Assembly: GCA_040255575.1 (NCBI GenBank)
Contig: JBDZVF010000141.1
Location: 1-13,393, forward strand
DNA length: 13,393 bases
Direction: 5' to 3'
From: JADGHX01 sp040255575
GTDB lineage: Bacteria > Pseudomonadota > Gammaproteobacteria > Steroidobacterales > Steroidobacteraceae
Of this stretch, positions 6,014 through 12,588 are shown in pieces (the stretch's first letter is position 1; every line of letters begins with the position of its first letter). The notes under the pieces are model-generated. The model was not told the origin of the DNA. It made no database searches and worked only from the letters and a program-made list of their open reading frames with translations. Position numbers and translations under genes: made by a program.

Positions 6014-7345
6014 TCACGCAGCGCTGCGCATCTGAGCTCCCAGATCGGGTACGACGAACTCGCGCGTTCGGCAGAAGTCGCCCCACTCCCGCATGATGAA
6101 CGCGCGTTTCAGCAGTAGTTCGCCGCGCTGGTAGGCCGCTTCCGCTTTGTCCTTCAGCTTGTGAGCGATCGCGTGCTCAACGATCTCTCGTTCGAAAAAG
6201 CGGACCTCGGAAGCCCAGTCCCGAAATGTGGAGCGAAAGCCATGCTGGGTCGCAACCCGACCCTCTTTCGGATCCGTGAACCCCGGACCGCCTTTCCGGA
6301 CATTCGCCTCGTGCATCCCGTCGATCATCGCGCCTAGAGCGGCGTTGCTGAGCCGTCCGCCCTTGGGCGCCGCGAAGATCAGGTCGTTGTCTTCGCCAGG
6401 AGGCAGGCTGTTGAACAGGGCCATTGCTTCGTCGCTCAGCGGAACAACGTGCTCGATCTCGCGCTTCATGCGTTCGGCAGGCACGGTCCAGCGCTTGAGT
6501 TGCAGATCGACTTCCCGTCGCCGGGCGCCGGCAATCTCCTGAAACCGCGCGGCAGTCAGGATTCCCCATTCCAGCGCACGGGCCGAAACGCCCTCGCGCA
6601 AGCACAGGTCCGCCATGAAAACGCCGAGCCGGGTATAGGGCAGGGCGGCGTGGTGGCGCTCCTTGCGCTTCTTCAATTTCGTAGGTGACGGCAGCTCGTG
6701 TTCGAGGTTCTGCTCCCAGCGGGCCGGGTTGCTGCCACTACGGAAGCCCTTGTAGATCGCCCAGTCGAATATCGACTCCATGCGTCCACGGACTCGGGTC
6801 GCCGTCTCTGTCTTCGATTGCCAGATAGGCCGCAAGACCTCGAGGATCTGGGCGTTGTTGATCCCGGCGACCTCCAGTCTGCCGATCATCGGGAAGGCGT
6901 AGTGCTCGAGGGTCGAGGACCATTGAGCCGCGTGTTTGCGGGACTTCCAGCCGGGCGATTGGGCGTCGATGTATTGGCGGGCGCACTGCTGGAAGGTCTG
7001 GGCCTGAATGCGCGGGGTCGGCGACTCCGTTCCCGGCGGGCTATCCCGTGACACCGCCAAGGTCGAGTGGGCTGCCACGGCAAAGGGCCAGCGCGGTGCT
7101 GACGTCATGCGCAGGGCCCTCCGGTGATCCAGGGCCTTCTCTCGAGCCTCGGCGAGACCGATTTCTGGAAAGGCGCCCAGTCCCAGATCTCTCCGACGAC
7201 CGCTGTCCACCACTCTCAGGATCCAGGACCGCGCCTCCCCGGCAACCTTCAGGTGCAAACCAGGGACTCCACCGACGGCATGCCGGCCGTCTTCCCGGAT
7301 TGCCGCCACTGCCTTCATCGTCATCTCTCGTGCTTTCTTGGGCAC
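6014..7345 (-). CDS. P4-type tyrosine recombinase / integrase
   Basis: This 443-residue integrase has the usual length of its class and an intact catalytic set. The N-terminal about 90 residues are the arm-binding DUF4102-type domain (for example GLHLKVAGEARSWILRV and LGAFPEIGLAEAREKA). A central SAM-like core-binding domain follows (around 115-215), then the catalytic domain: Arg267 in TAARFQEIAGA, Lys294 in MKREIEHVVPLS, His368 and Arg371 in QHGFRSTFRDW, His391/His395 in HAIAHKLKDKAEAAYQR and the nucleophile Tyr405. It cuts and joins DNA at att sites, usually in tRNA genes, through a 3'-phosphotyrosine intermediate. The start is GTG at 7345, with GGGAG about 8 bases upstream; an ATG at 7324 is a weaker alternative. 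Its 3' end faces the tRNA fragment about 110 bases away. No excisionase or other mobility gene is visible. Confidence 0.93.
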   Translation of the reverse strand: MPKKAREMTMKAVAAIREDGRHAVGGVPGLHLKVAGEARSWILRVVDSGRRRDLGLGAFPEIGLAEAREKALDHRRALRMTSAPRWPFAVAAHSTLAVSRDSPPGTESPTPRIQAQTFQQCARQYIDAQSPGWKSRKHAAQWSSTLEHYAFPMIGRLEVAGINNAQILEVLRPIWQSKTETATRVRGRMESIFDWAIYKGFRSGSNPARWEQNLEHELPSPTKLKKRKERHHAALPYTRLGVFMADLCLREGVSARALEWGILTAARFQEIAGARRREVDLQLKRWTVPAERMKREIEHVVPLSDEAMALFNSLPPGEDNDLIFAAPKGGRLSNAALGAMIDGMHEANVRKGGPGFTDPKEGRVATQHGFRSTFRDWASEVRFFEREIVEHAIAHKLKDKAEAAYQRGELLLKRAFIMREWGDFCRTREFVVPDLGAQMRSAA

Positions 7346-7576
7346 CGCAGTTCTCCCGAACTATCCGGATTGCCCTGCATCCAACCGCGCGTGCGTATAG
7401 TCATGCCATTAGCAATGGGAAACGCGGGCCGCCGGATTGTCAGAGCCATCCGTTCTACCGTACCGGCCCACAACAAACGTCAGCTTTCAGCAGAACTCCA
7501 CAGCCTTCGGTGGAACCTAAACTGGCCGATTTTTGCGATGGAATCAGGTACTTCGAACCAGGCGCCAGCTCTCAGT

Positions 7577-7600
7577 GGACGTCAGAGGACGTCAGTAGAC
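7577..7600. repeat. Decamer-phased GGACGTCAG repeats
   Basis: GGACGTCAG occurs at 7577-7585 and again at 7587-7595, exactly one 10-base step apart, followed by a looser third unit (TAGAC). Each full unit contains the palindrome GACGTC. One helical turn of spacing fits side-by-side protein binding on one DNA face, but chance or simple duplication is also possible. Confidence 0.35.
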
Positions 7601-7921
7601 GGGACTTCGAGTCGCTCACTCTCCGCCAGTTCTTTGTCCGTTGCCTCCAACACTCAGTCAGGCTGCGGCACCGCCCCTTCTCTGGCGCCAGCCTAGTGCC
7701 AGCTCTCGGGGTTCCCATGGGACGCGCGAAGGCTGGACGGGCCTCCTCACGAATCAGTTGGTGCACTCGAAGACGCTCATGGCTGCGCCGATGGCCGTTC
7801 GCGCAGTCTTGCGATCGAGTGTTTGATCGGGCTATCGCCCCGGTACTGACCAGACGGTCGCCGGTTTTGAGACCCAGCATCCAAGCGTTCCGGCGCCCCG
7901 CGTCGGAATGGATTAATTGCG

Positions 7922-7957
7922 TTAGTTGACCCCTCAGATCAACTAAAACGATTTTTT
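7922..7957 (+). terminator. AT-rich 8-bp inverted repeat followed by T6 (possible weak terminator or operator)
   Basis: TTAGTTGA (7922-7929) pairs perfectly with TCAACTAA (7939-7946) around a 9-base loop. A run of six T lies at 7952-7957, six bases past the stem. The stem is AT-rich and no rightward gene ends just before it, so terminator function is doubtful. A protein-binding palindrome is an equal alternative. Confidence 0.25.
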
Positions 7958-8019
7958 CATTCACATTCCCAACCGGACGCGGCGGCATCAATCGCTCGCC
8001 GCGCCCTCGGGTCACGCCG

Positions 8020-8112
8020 CTATTTCACCGGCCCGACGGTCTTCGCATCAATTTTGTCGTAGTCCTCGTGCGATCCGAAAAACAGGATCATCAACACGAC
8101 ATTGCGGCCTTG
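8020..8112 (-). pseudogene. C-terminal fragment of a HigB/RelE-type toxin
   Basis: A leftward frame of 30 residues ending at the TAG at 8020-8022 reads QGRNVVLMILFFGSHEDYDK followed by IDAKTVGPVK. The F(V/F)G(T/S)HxEYD(R/K)ID pattern is the usual C-terminus of HigB-type ribosome-dependent mRNA interferases. The upstream frame does not continue as a HigB N-terminus (no start, no typical body of about 60-70 residues) and no antitoxin gene follows, so this is a broken remnant. It was identified by eye from a short stretch. Confidence 0.45.
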
Positions 8113-8282
8113 AAGCAGTGCCGTTCTTTGGCATTCCGCGGGTGGTGTTGCACCCACTGGAGACGGTGTCCGTCGCGATAAAAAATCTTGGAAAACCGGT
8201 GAGCTCGCTCGCTCAGGAGTCCGACCGGATTATCGGTGGGATGGACGAATTGATGACGCGCGCGGCTTCGGTGTTTGCGTGA
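8103..8282 (+). pseudogene. Unidentified C-terminal coding remnant
   Basis: A rightward frame ending at TGA 8280-8282 reads coherently as about 59 residues, including EAVPFFGIPRVVLHPLE and ESDRIIGGMDELMTRAASVF, with protein-like composition and an amphipathic helical end. It lacks a start codon with ribosome-binding site. Its left end meets the HigB-like fragment on the other strand, so it may be the tail of a gene truncated by rearrangement. I do not recognise the family. Confidence 0.25.
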
Positions 8283-8364
8283 CGCGCAGTCATGCGCCTG
8301 CGCGAGCGTTAGTAGCTCAGAACCATAGCCCATTTTCAGCATCGCTTCGGGGAGCGTGCGAACC

Positions 8365-10029
8365 CTACGGCGCCTTGTCCACCATCCGCAGCCGCGTCGG
8401 CAGAAGATCCCCGCGTTTCTTGAGGATCGGGTAAGCCGACGCCTCGATCAGATGGCTGCCGACCCGCTTCAGGTCCTTCAGCGCATCGATGTGCAAGGCG
8501 CTGGTTTCGATCGTGTCGACGTTGCCCGAGCGAAGCCGATCGAAATGGGCCGCAGTGGCTTCGTCCTCCCAACGTCGATCGGTGTCCTTCTCCATGGCCA
8601 GCGCCCGGGCCGCTTCCAAATCACCGCTCAGGAACACCGCCGTGGAGCGGCGGAGCAGGTCGAGCAAGCGGTCGATCTGGGCGAGCAGGTCGGCCAGGCC
8701 TTCCTTCGAAAAGGTGACACCCCGTTTCGCGCGGCGGGCCGCGACGCCCAGCAGGCCGCGATCGATCAGGTCGCCCGCCTGCTCCAGATTGATCGAGAAG
8801 GTCAGGATGCGTGCGAGCTCCTCGCTATTCGCATCATCGAGGCGCTGTACATCGATCGCCAGCAGGTTCTCCTTGATCGCGCGGTTGAGGCGATCGAGGC
8901 GATCGTCGAGCTGTCGCGTCGCTTCGATCTGCCGGCGATCGGGATGAGCGAGCGCGTCACGCAAGCCCGCAATCATTTCCTCGAGCACATCTGCCAGCCG
9001 CAGAGCCTCGCGCATGGCGCCCCCCAGTGCCACGGCAATCGGCGTGCCGGCCGCGACAGGTTGCAGATAGCGAGGCGCGTCCGGTCCGGTATCTTGCGGC
9101 CTTGCCGGCAGCAACTTTTGGAGGAGCCGGGAAAAAGGCGTAAGCAACGGGAAGAAGATCAGTGCCAGCACGAGGTTGAAACCCGTGTGGAAATCGGCGA
9201 TGGCGCGCGCGGGATCGGATTCGATACTGGTGACCAACGGCGGCACCCACGAAAAGAGCCCCAGCACCACGATCGCACCGGCAGTCCTGCCTATCAGGTT
9301 GCCGAGCGGCACGCGACGCGCGGCGGGATCGGATGCATTGCCCTCAAGCACCGGATTGATGGCGGTGCCGATGTTCGCGCCGAGCGCCAACGCAATACCT
9401 GCCGGAAGCGTCAGCACGCCGCTGGCCGCCAAGGACATGCCCAGCAGCACGATCGCAACGCTCGAATGCGCGGCCCAGGTCAAAACGACACCAATCAACA
9501 CGATAAACAGGGTGTGGCTGGACAACGCTTCCAGGAACGTGCGAGCGAGAGGATTGCTGGTGAGCGGATCGAGCAACGTGAGGAACTGGTGGAGCGCGAA
9601 CAGCACCAGCCCGAGGCCAATGAAGGCGCGCCCGGAATCGCGCAACTCCGCCTGTGCGCGCCTGAACAGCAGATAGCCGATCAGCACGCAGATGGGAGCG
9701 ACCAGCAAAACGTCAAAGGCCAGGAACTGCACGATCAAGGTCGAGCCTACATTCGCCCCCAGCATCACCGCGAGCGCTGGCACCAGGGCAACGAGCCCAT
9801 CGGCTGCAAACCCGGTTACGATCAGGCCAGTGGCGGTGCTGCTTTGTAGAAGCGCAGTCACACCAAGCCCGGCGAGAAACGCACTCCCTCGATGATGAAG
9901 ACGATGCGCCAGAAAGGACCGTAGGCGCGCACCCAGCGCGCGCTGCAGGCCGCTCTGAACCATGTGAACGCCCCACAGCAGCAAGGCCACAATGCCGGCA
10001 AGGTCCAGCAGTGTCAGCGTGATGTTCGT
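8365..10029 (-). CDS. Na+/phosphate cotransporter family protein with PhoU-like C-terminus
   Basis: This 554-residue inner-membrane protein of the NptA/PNaS family has about 8-9 hydrophobic segments in residues 1-330, then a soluble helical PhoU-like domain (about 350-554). The two inverted transport repeats carry the signatures ALLQSSTATG (QSS 62-64) and AAHSSVAIV (HSS 188-190, where Gln is usual). GANVGSTL and GANIGTA follow the repeats. It should move phosphate or a similar anion with Na+, tuned by the PhoU-like part. A near-perfect Shine-Dalgarno AAGGAGG (10043-10037) sits 7 bases before an ACG at 10029-10027, and the protein would begin xNITLTLLDLAG as relatives do. No ATG, GTG or TTG fits there. 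The nearest upstream option is TTG at 10080, which would put the Shine-Dalgarno inside the gene. The family is certain; the start is not. Confidence 0.9.
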   Translation of the reverse strand, partial: TNITLTLLDLAGIVALLLWGVHMVQSGLQRALGARLRSFLAHRLHHRGSAFLAGLGVTALLQSSTATGLIVTGFAADGLVALVPALAVMLGANVGSTLIVQFLAFDVLLVAPICVLIGYLLFRRAQAELRDSGRAFIGLGLVLFALHQFLTLLDPLTSNPLARTFLEALSSHTLFIVLIGVVLTWAAHSSVAIVLLGMSLAASGVLTLPAGIALALGANIGTAINPVLEGNASDPAARRVPLGNLIGRTAGAIVVLGLFSWVPPLVTSIESDPARAIADFHTGFNLVLALIFFPLLTPFSRLLQKLLPARPQDTGPDAPRYLQPVAAGTPIAVALGGAMREALRLADVLEEMIAGLRDALAHPDRRQIEATRQLDDRLDRLNRAIKENLLAIDVQRLDDANSEELARILTFSINLEQAGDLIDRGLLGVAARRAKRGVTFSKEGLADLLAQIDRLLDLLRRSTAVFLSGDLEAARALAMEKDTDRRWEDEATAAHFDRLRSGNVDTIETSALHIDALKDLKRVGSHLIEASAYPILKKRGDLLPTRLRMVDKAP

Positions 10030-10043
10030 GGTCGTTCCTCCTT
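10027..10043 (-). promoter_or_regulatory. Strong ribosome-binding site ahead of an ACG codon
   Basis: On the minus strand AAGGAGG (10043-10037) is followed by a 7-base spacer and ACG (10029-10027). The spacing is ideal and the reading frame is that of the cotransporter, so this site decides the start of that gene in favour of a rare non-AUG codon or a recently mutated ATG. Confidence 0.55.
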
Positions 10044-10261
10044 CTCGATGTCTCCGGCGCCAGCGCAGCTGTTCAGCCAACGCAACTCGCCACTCTCTTA
10101 TACGCCTGGTGGCTGCCCTGCAAAGCCCTTCCCGGAACCAAACTACCGGCCAATTGGACGCGTGGAAAACGGGCAACTTCCGGGTCGTGCAAGACAGACA
10201 TGGATTGCCTGCTCCAGACTCCAACGCGCGCCGTATTGTGACCTCAGAGAGGAGAGACCAG

Positions 10262-11029
10262 GTGTCGATGACTGAAGGCTTCATCAATCGGGCCCGATCC
10301 GCCGGCCGTGGCTTGCTCGGCACGTGGGTCAAGATCCCTGCGCTCGAAACCGTGGAGATGCTGGCCCACGCCGGTTTCGACTTCGTCGTGCTCGACATGG
10401 AGCACGCACCGCTCTCGCTCGATCGCGTGTATGAGCTCATCTTCGCCACGCAGCGCATGGGTATGGCCGCTCTCGTGCGGTTGCCGGATCAGCTTGGGAC
10501 GCCCGTGCAGCCGCTGCTCGACGCGGGCGCCGACGGTCTGCTCGTTCCGCGCGTTACGAGCACGGAAGTCGCGGCGGCGATCAGCGCGCGCATGGTCTTT
10601 GCGCCGGCCGGCGAGCGCGGCCTCGGTTTCACCTCCCGCGCGGGGCGCTGGAGCCTGATGCCGCTCCCCGACTATCTGAAGCGGGGCGACGAGCAGTGCC
10701 TGCGCATGATCCAGCTCGAAGACTGGGCGACCCTCGAGGCCGCCGCGCAGTTCGCCGCGCTCGAGCACGTGAATGGGTTGTTCGTGGGGCTCGGCGATCT
10801 GTTTCTGTCCAGTGGTCGCCCGGCCAACGCGCCCGAAGTACAGGCGCTGGTCCGCAAAGTGCTCGAAGCGACGCAAGACGCAGGCATCCTGTCGGGCATT
10901 GCCGCTGGCACGCCCGCCGAAGCGCGCCAGTATCTCGATATCGGCTACTCGCTCGTGATGGTGAGCAATGACGCCACGCTTTTCGGCCGCGCGGCGGCGG
11001 AGATGGTGCGCGCGAGCCGGGGTTCCTGA
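10262..11029 (+). CDS. HpcH/HpaI-family aldolase (class II, metal-dependent)
   Basis: The 255-residue protein is full length for the 2,4-dihydroxyhept-2-ene-1,7-dioate / 2-oxo-3-deoxy-acid aldolase family, which splits 2-keto-4-hydroxy acids into pyruvate (or a related keto acid) and an aldehyde. Catalytic features are present: VLDMEHAP with the base His48, ALVRLP with Arg73 (pyruvate binding), the metal ligand Glu153 in IQLED, and Asp179 in FVGLGDL. GADGLLVPRV marks the central barrel strand. The start is GTG at 10262, 7 bases after GGAG (10251-10254); the in-frame ATG at 10268 is a close alternative with poorer spacing. It diverges from the cotransporter. With the CMD-like protein and two PDC-hydrolase-type enzymes next door, it probably performs the last cleavage of a ring-acid catabolic route. 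The exact substrate is not readable. Confidence 0.9.
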   Translation: MSMTEGFINRARSAGRGLLGTWVKIPALETVEMLAHAGFDFVVLDMEHAPLSLDRVYELIFATQRMGMAALVRLPDQLGTPVQPLLDAGADGLLVPRVTSTEVAAAISARMVFAPAGERGLGFTSRAGRWSLMPLPDYLKRGDEQCLRMIQLEDWATLEAAAQFAALEHVNGLFVGLGDLFLSSGRPANAPEVQALVRKVLEATQDAGILSGIAAGTPAEARQYLDIGYSLVMVSNDATLFGRAAAEMVRASRGS

Positions 11030-11090
11030 CCATTCGCAGGCGGGACGAAACGACAAATCCCGAGCTGGATACAAGTTCGTGGCGCTCCGT

Positions 11091-11642
11091 TCAGGCTGCG
11101 GGGTTGTCTGCACTGCTGGGCAAGTGAGCGAGTGCACTCGCATCGAGCTCGATGCCCGTCACGGCGATCAGTCGCGCGATGGACATGTAGCACCCGATCG
11201 TCAGCACAATGTTCACGACGACCTGGTCGGACGTGAGCTTTCGCAGGCTCGCCAGCGTCTCGTCGGAGGGCGAGAGCTGAACCACTACCTCATCGGTGAA
11301 CCGCGCCGCCGCCGCCAGCAGCGGATCGAGCGCGGTGTAGTCCCGGCTGGCAACGGCGGCGAAGTCCGCATCGGTCAAGCCGGCCGTGCGCCCGAGCGGA
11401 ACATGGTGATGCAGCTCATACGCACTGTTCGACAGATAGGCCACGCGCAGAATCACGGTCTCTCGCAGGCGCGGTTCGAGCGCCTCGGGATGGGCAACCG
11501 CGCGCCCGAGCTGCCCCTGCGCGTCGAACAGCACCTGCGAAGCGTGGGCGCAGATACGCACTACGTTGAGTGGCACGCTCGCCAGCGTTTTCTGCGTGGC
11601 CTCAGGCAGCTTGGTGATATCGGGATACGGGATGCGCGGCAT
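11091..11642 (-). CDS. Carboxymuconolactone decarboxylase family protein
   Basis: This 183-residue all-helical protein of the CMD/AhpD superfamily carries the conserved helix RETVILRVAYLSNSAYELHH followed by HVPLGRTAGLTDADF (residues 60-94), with Glu76 and His78-80 at the usual positions. The CxxC pair of AhpD-type peroxidases is absent (SNSAYELHHH), so a redox role is unlikely. Decarboxylase or related lyase chemistry, or an unknown CMD-like function, is more plausible. The start is ATG at 11642, with a strong AAGGAGGG five bases upstream. It diverges from the amidohydrolase across only 37 bases and converges with the aldolase; the 61 bases between those ends show no clear terminator. Context suggests the same catabolic pathway. 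Confidence 0.88.
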   Translation of the reverse strand: MPRIPYPDITKLPEATQKTLASVPLNVVRICAHASQVLFDAQGQLGRAVAHPEALEPRLRETVILRVAYLSNSAYELHHHVPLGRTAGLTDADFAAVASRDYTALDPLLAAAARFTDEVVVQLSPSDETLASLRKLTSDQVVVNIVLTIGCYMSIARLIAVTGIELDASALAHLPSSADNPAA

Positions 11643-11679
11643 GAGTCCCTCCTTTTGCGCTGAAGACTAAGGAACAGAG

Positions 11680-12588
11680 ATGCTTTTCGATACGCACGCT
11701 CATGTCTTGTCCGCAGATCGCGGCCGCTATCCCTATTCGACGCTTCGGGGTGGGGCGAAAGCGCCGGTGAGCCCGGTGGTCTTCGCTGTGGAAGATCTCG
11801 TTCGCGCGATGGATGCGGGCGGCGTGGATCACGCCTGCATCGTCCAGCGCGCCACGATCTATGGATACGACAATCGCTACGCGCTCGATGCCGTCGCGGC
11901 GTTCCCCACGCGCTTCGTGCCCATTGTCGTTCTCGATGCGCAGGATCCAGCATCTCCAGGGCAGTTGAAGGCGCTCGCAAGCTCACGCCGGCTCGGTGGC
12001 CTGCGCATCGTCGCGCCGGAGCTGACCGAGAAGGACACGGCATGGCTCGACAGTGATGAGGCGCTCGGCTTGTGGCGGTCCGCGGCCGAGCTCGGATTGC
12101 CGGTCACCGTCATCATGTATCGCCGCAACAATGAGGCGGGGCTCGCGGCGCTGCTCGGCGTTACCCGGCGTTTTCGGGACATTCCGATTCTCATCGATCA
12201 CGTCGGTGTGCCGCACGCCTCCACACCCGAGACGCGCTTCGCCGCTTCGCAGGGAGTCAACTACGTGGTGCCGCCGCCGCCCGGCTTCGGCATTGCCGAG
12301 AGTGTCGCGGAGTTCGGCAATCTCGGTCACGTGCATTTCAAAGTGACGGACATCAATTTCGACCGGCTGGAAGAGAGCCATTTCGACAGTGCCGCGTTCG
12401 TGCGTGCGCTGGCGGATCGGTTCGGTGCCGAGCGGCTGCTCTGGGGGTCGGATGTGGGGCAGAGCCCGGCGCCCTACAACGAGAAGCTGGAGCGGCTGCG
12501 ATCGTCGGCCCGCTTGCTGAGTGAGCGGGAGCGCGAGCTCTTCTTCGGTGGCACGGCCTTTCGCCTCTACGGCAAGGCGCTCGGGTGA
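11680..12588 (+). CDS. Amidohydrolase, 2-pyrone-4,6-dicarboxylate hydrolase (LigI)-type
   Basis: The 302-residue TIM-barrel hydrolase belongs to the amidohydrolase-2 group. It has the HxH pair at the end of strand 1 (His6/His8 in FDTHAHV), His174 in LIDHVGVPH and the catalytic Asp258 in LLWGSDVG, the pattern of LigI-like lactonases. These hydrolyse cyclic esters such as 2-pyrone-4,6-dicarboxylate, often without metal. The start is ATG at 11680, with AAGGA 8 bases upstream, and the length is typical. It is divergent from the CMD-like gene and overlaps the next amidohydrolase by 4 bases (GTGA). The actual lactone or decarboxylation substrate (gamma-resorcylate- or ACMS-type decarboxylases share the fold) cannot be fixed from motifs alone. 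Confidence 0.88.
   Translation: MLFDTHAHVLSADRGRYPYSTLRGGAKAPVSPVVFAVEDLVRAMDAGGVDHACIVQRATIYGYDNRYALDAVAAFPTRFVPIVVLDAQDPASPGQLKALASSRRLGGLRIVAPELTEKDTAWLDSDEALGLWRSAAELGLPVTVIMYRRNNEAGLAALLGVTRRFRDIPILIDHVGVPHASTPETRFAASQGVNYVVPPPPGFGIAESVAEFGNLGHVHFKVTDINFDRLEESHFDSAAFVRALADRFGAERLLWGSDVGQSPAPYNEKLERLRSSARLLSERERELFFGGTAFRLYGKALG

Larger units (their letters stand above)
7346..8019. other. Intergenic mosaic upstream of the integrase, no convincing gene
   Basis: This stretch of roughly 670 bases carries several overlapping open frames but no frame with recognisable domains. A leftward frame from about 7965 (GTG) to 7572 begins plausibly (NEKIVLVDLRGQLTQLIHSD) but turns Arg-rich and composition-biased, so I do not call it. 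The region contains a small palindrome CCATTAGCAATGG at 7406-7418 upstream of the integrase start, direct repeats of GGCGCCAGC (7561 and about 7685) and GCCAGCTCTC (7564 and about 7698), decamer-phased GACGTC repeats (7577-7600) and an AT-rich inverted repeat (7922-7946). It may hold the integrase promoter and arm-binding sites. Confidence 0.4.

Noticed and set aside
5853..6086. Leftward 77-residue open frame ending KVAGSNPFIPTK
   Set aside because: Its end is the familiar false translation of a tRNA T-arm, and its beginning overlaps the integrase 3' end.
7048..7929. Rightward 293-residue open frame
   Set aside because: It overlaps the 5' end of the integrase, has Arg/Ser/Pro-rich shadow composition and no motif.
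8356..9849. Rightward 497-residue open frame opposite the cotransporter
   Set aside because: Its Gln/Arg/His-rich sequence is the antisense shadow of a GC-rich membrane protein gene with clear QSS motifs.
11042..11063. CGGGA...TCCCG inverted repeat between the convergent aldolase and CMD genes
   Set aside because: Only a 5-bp stem with a long loop and no T-run, too weak to call a terminator.
10244..11143. Leftward 299-residue open frame opposite the aldolase
   Set aside because: Antisense shadow; the plus strand encodes a complete HpaI-type aldolase with its catalytic residues.
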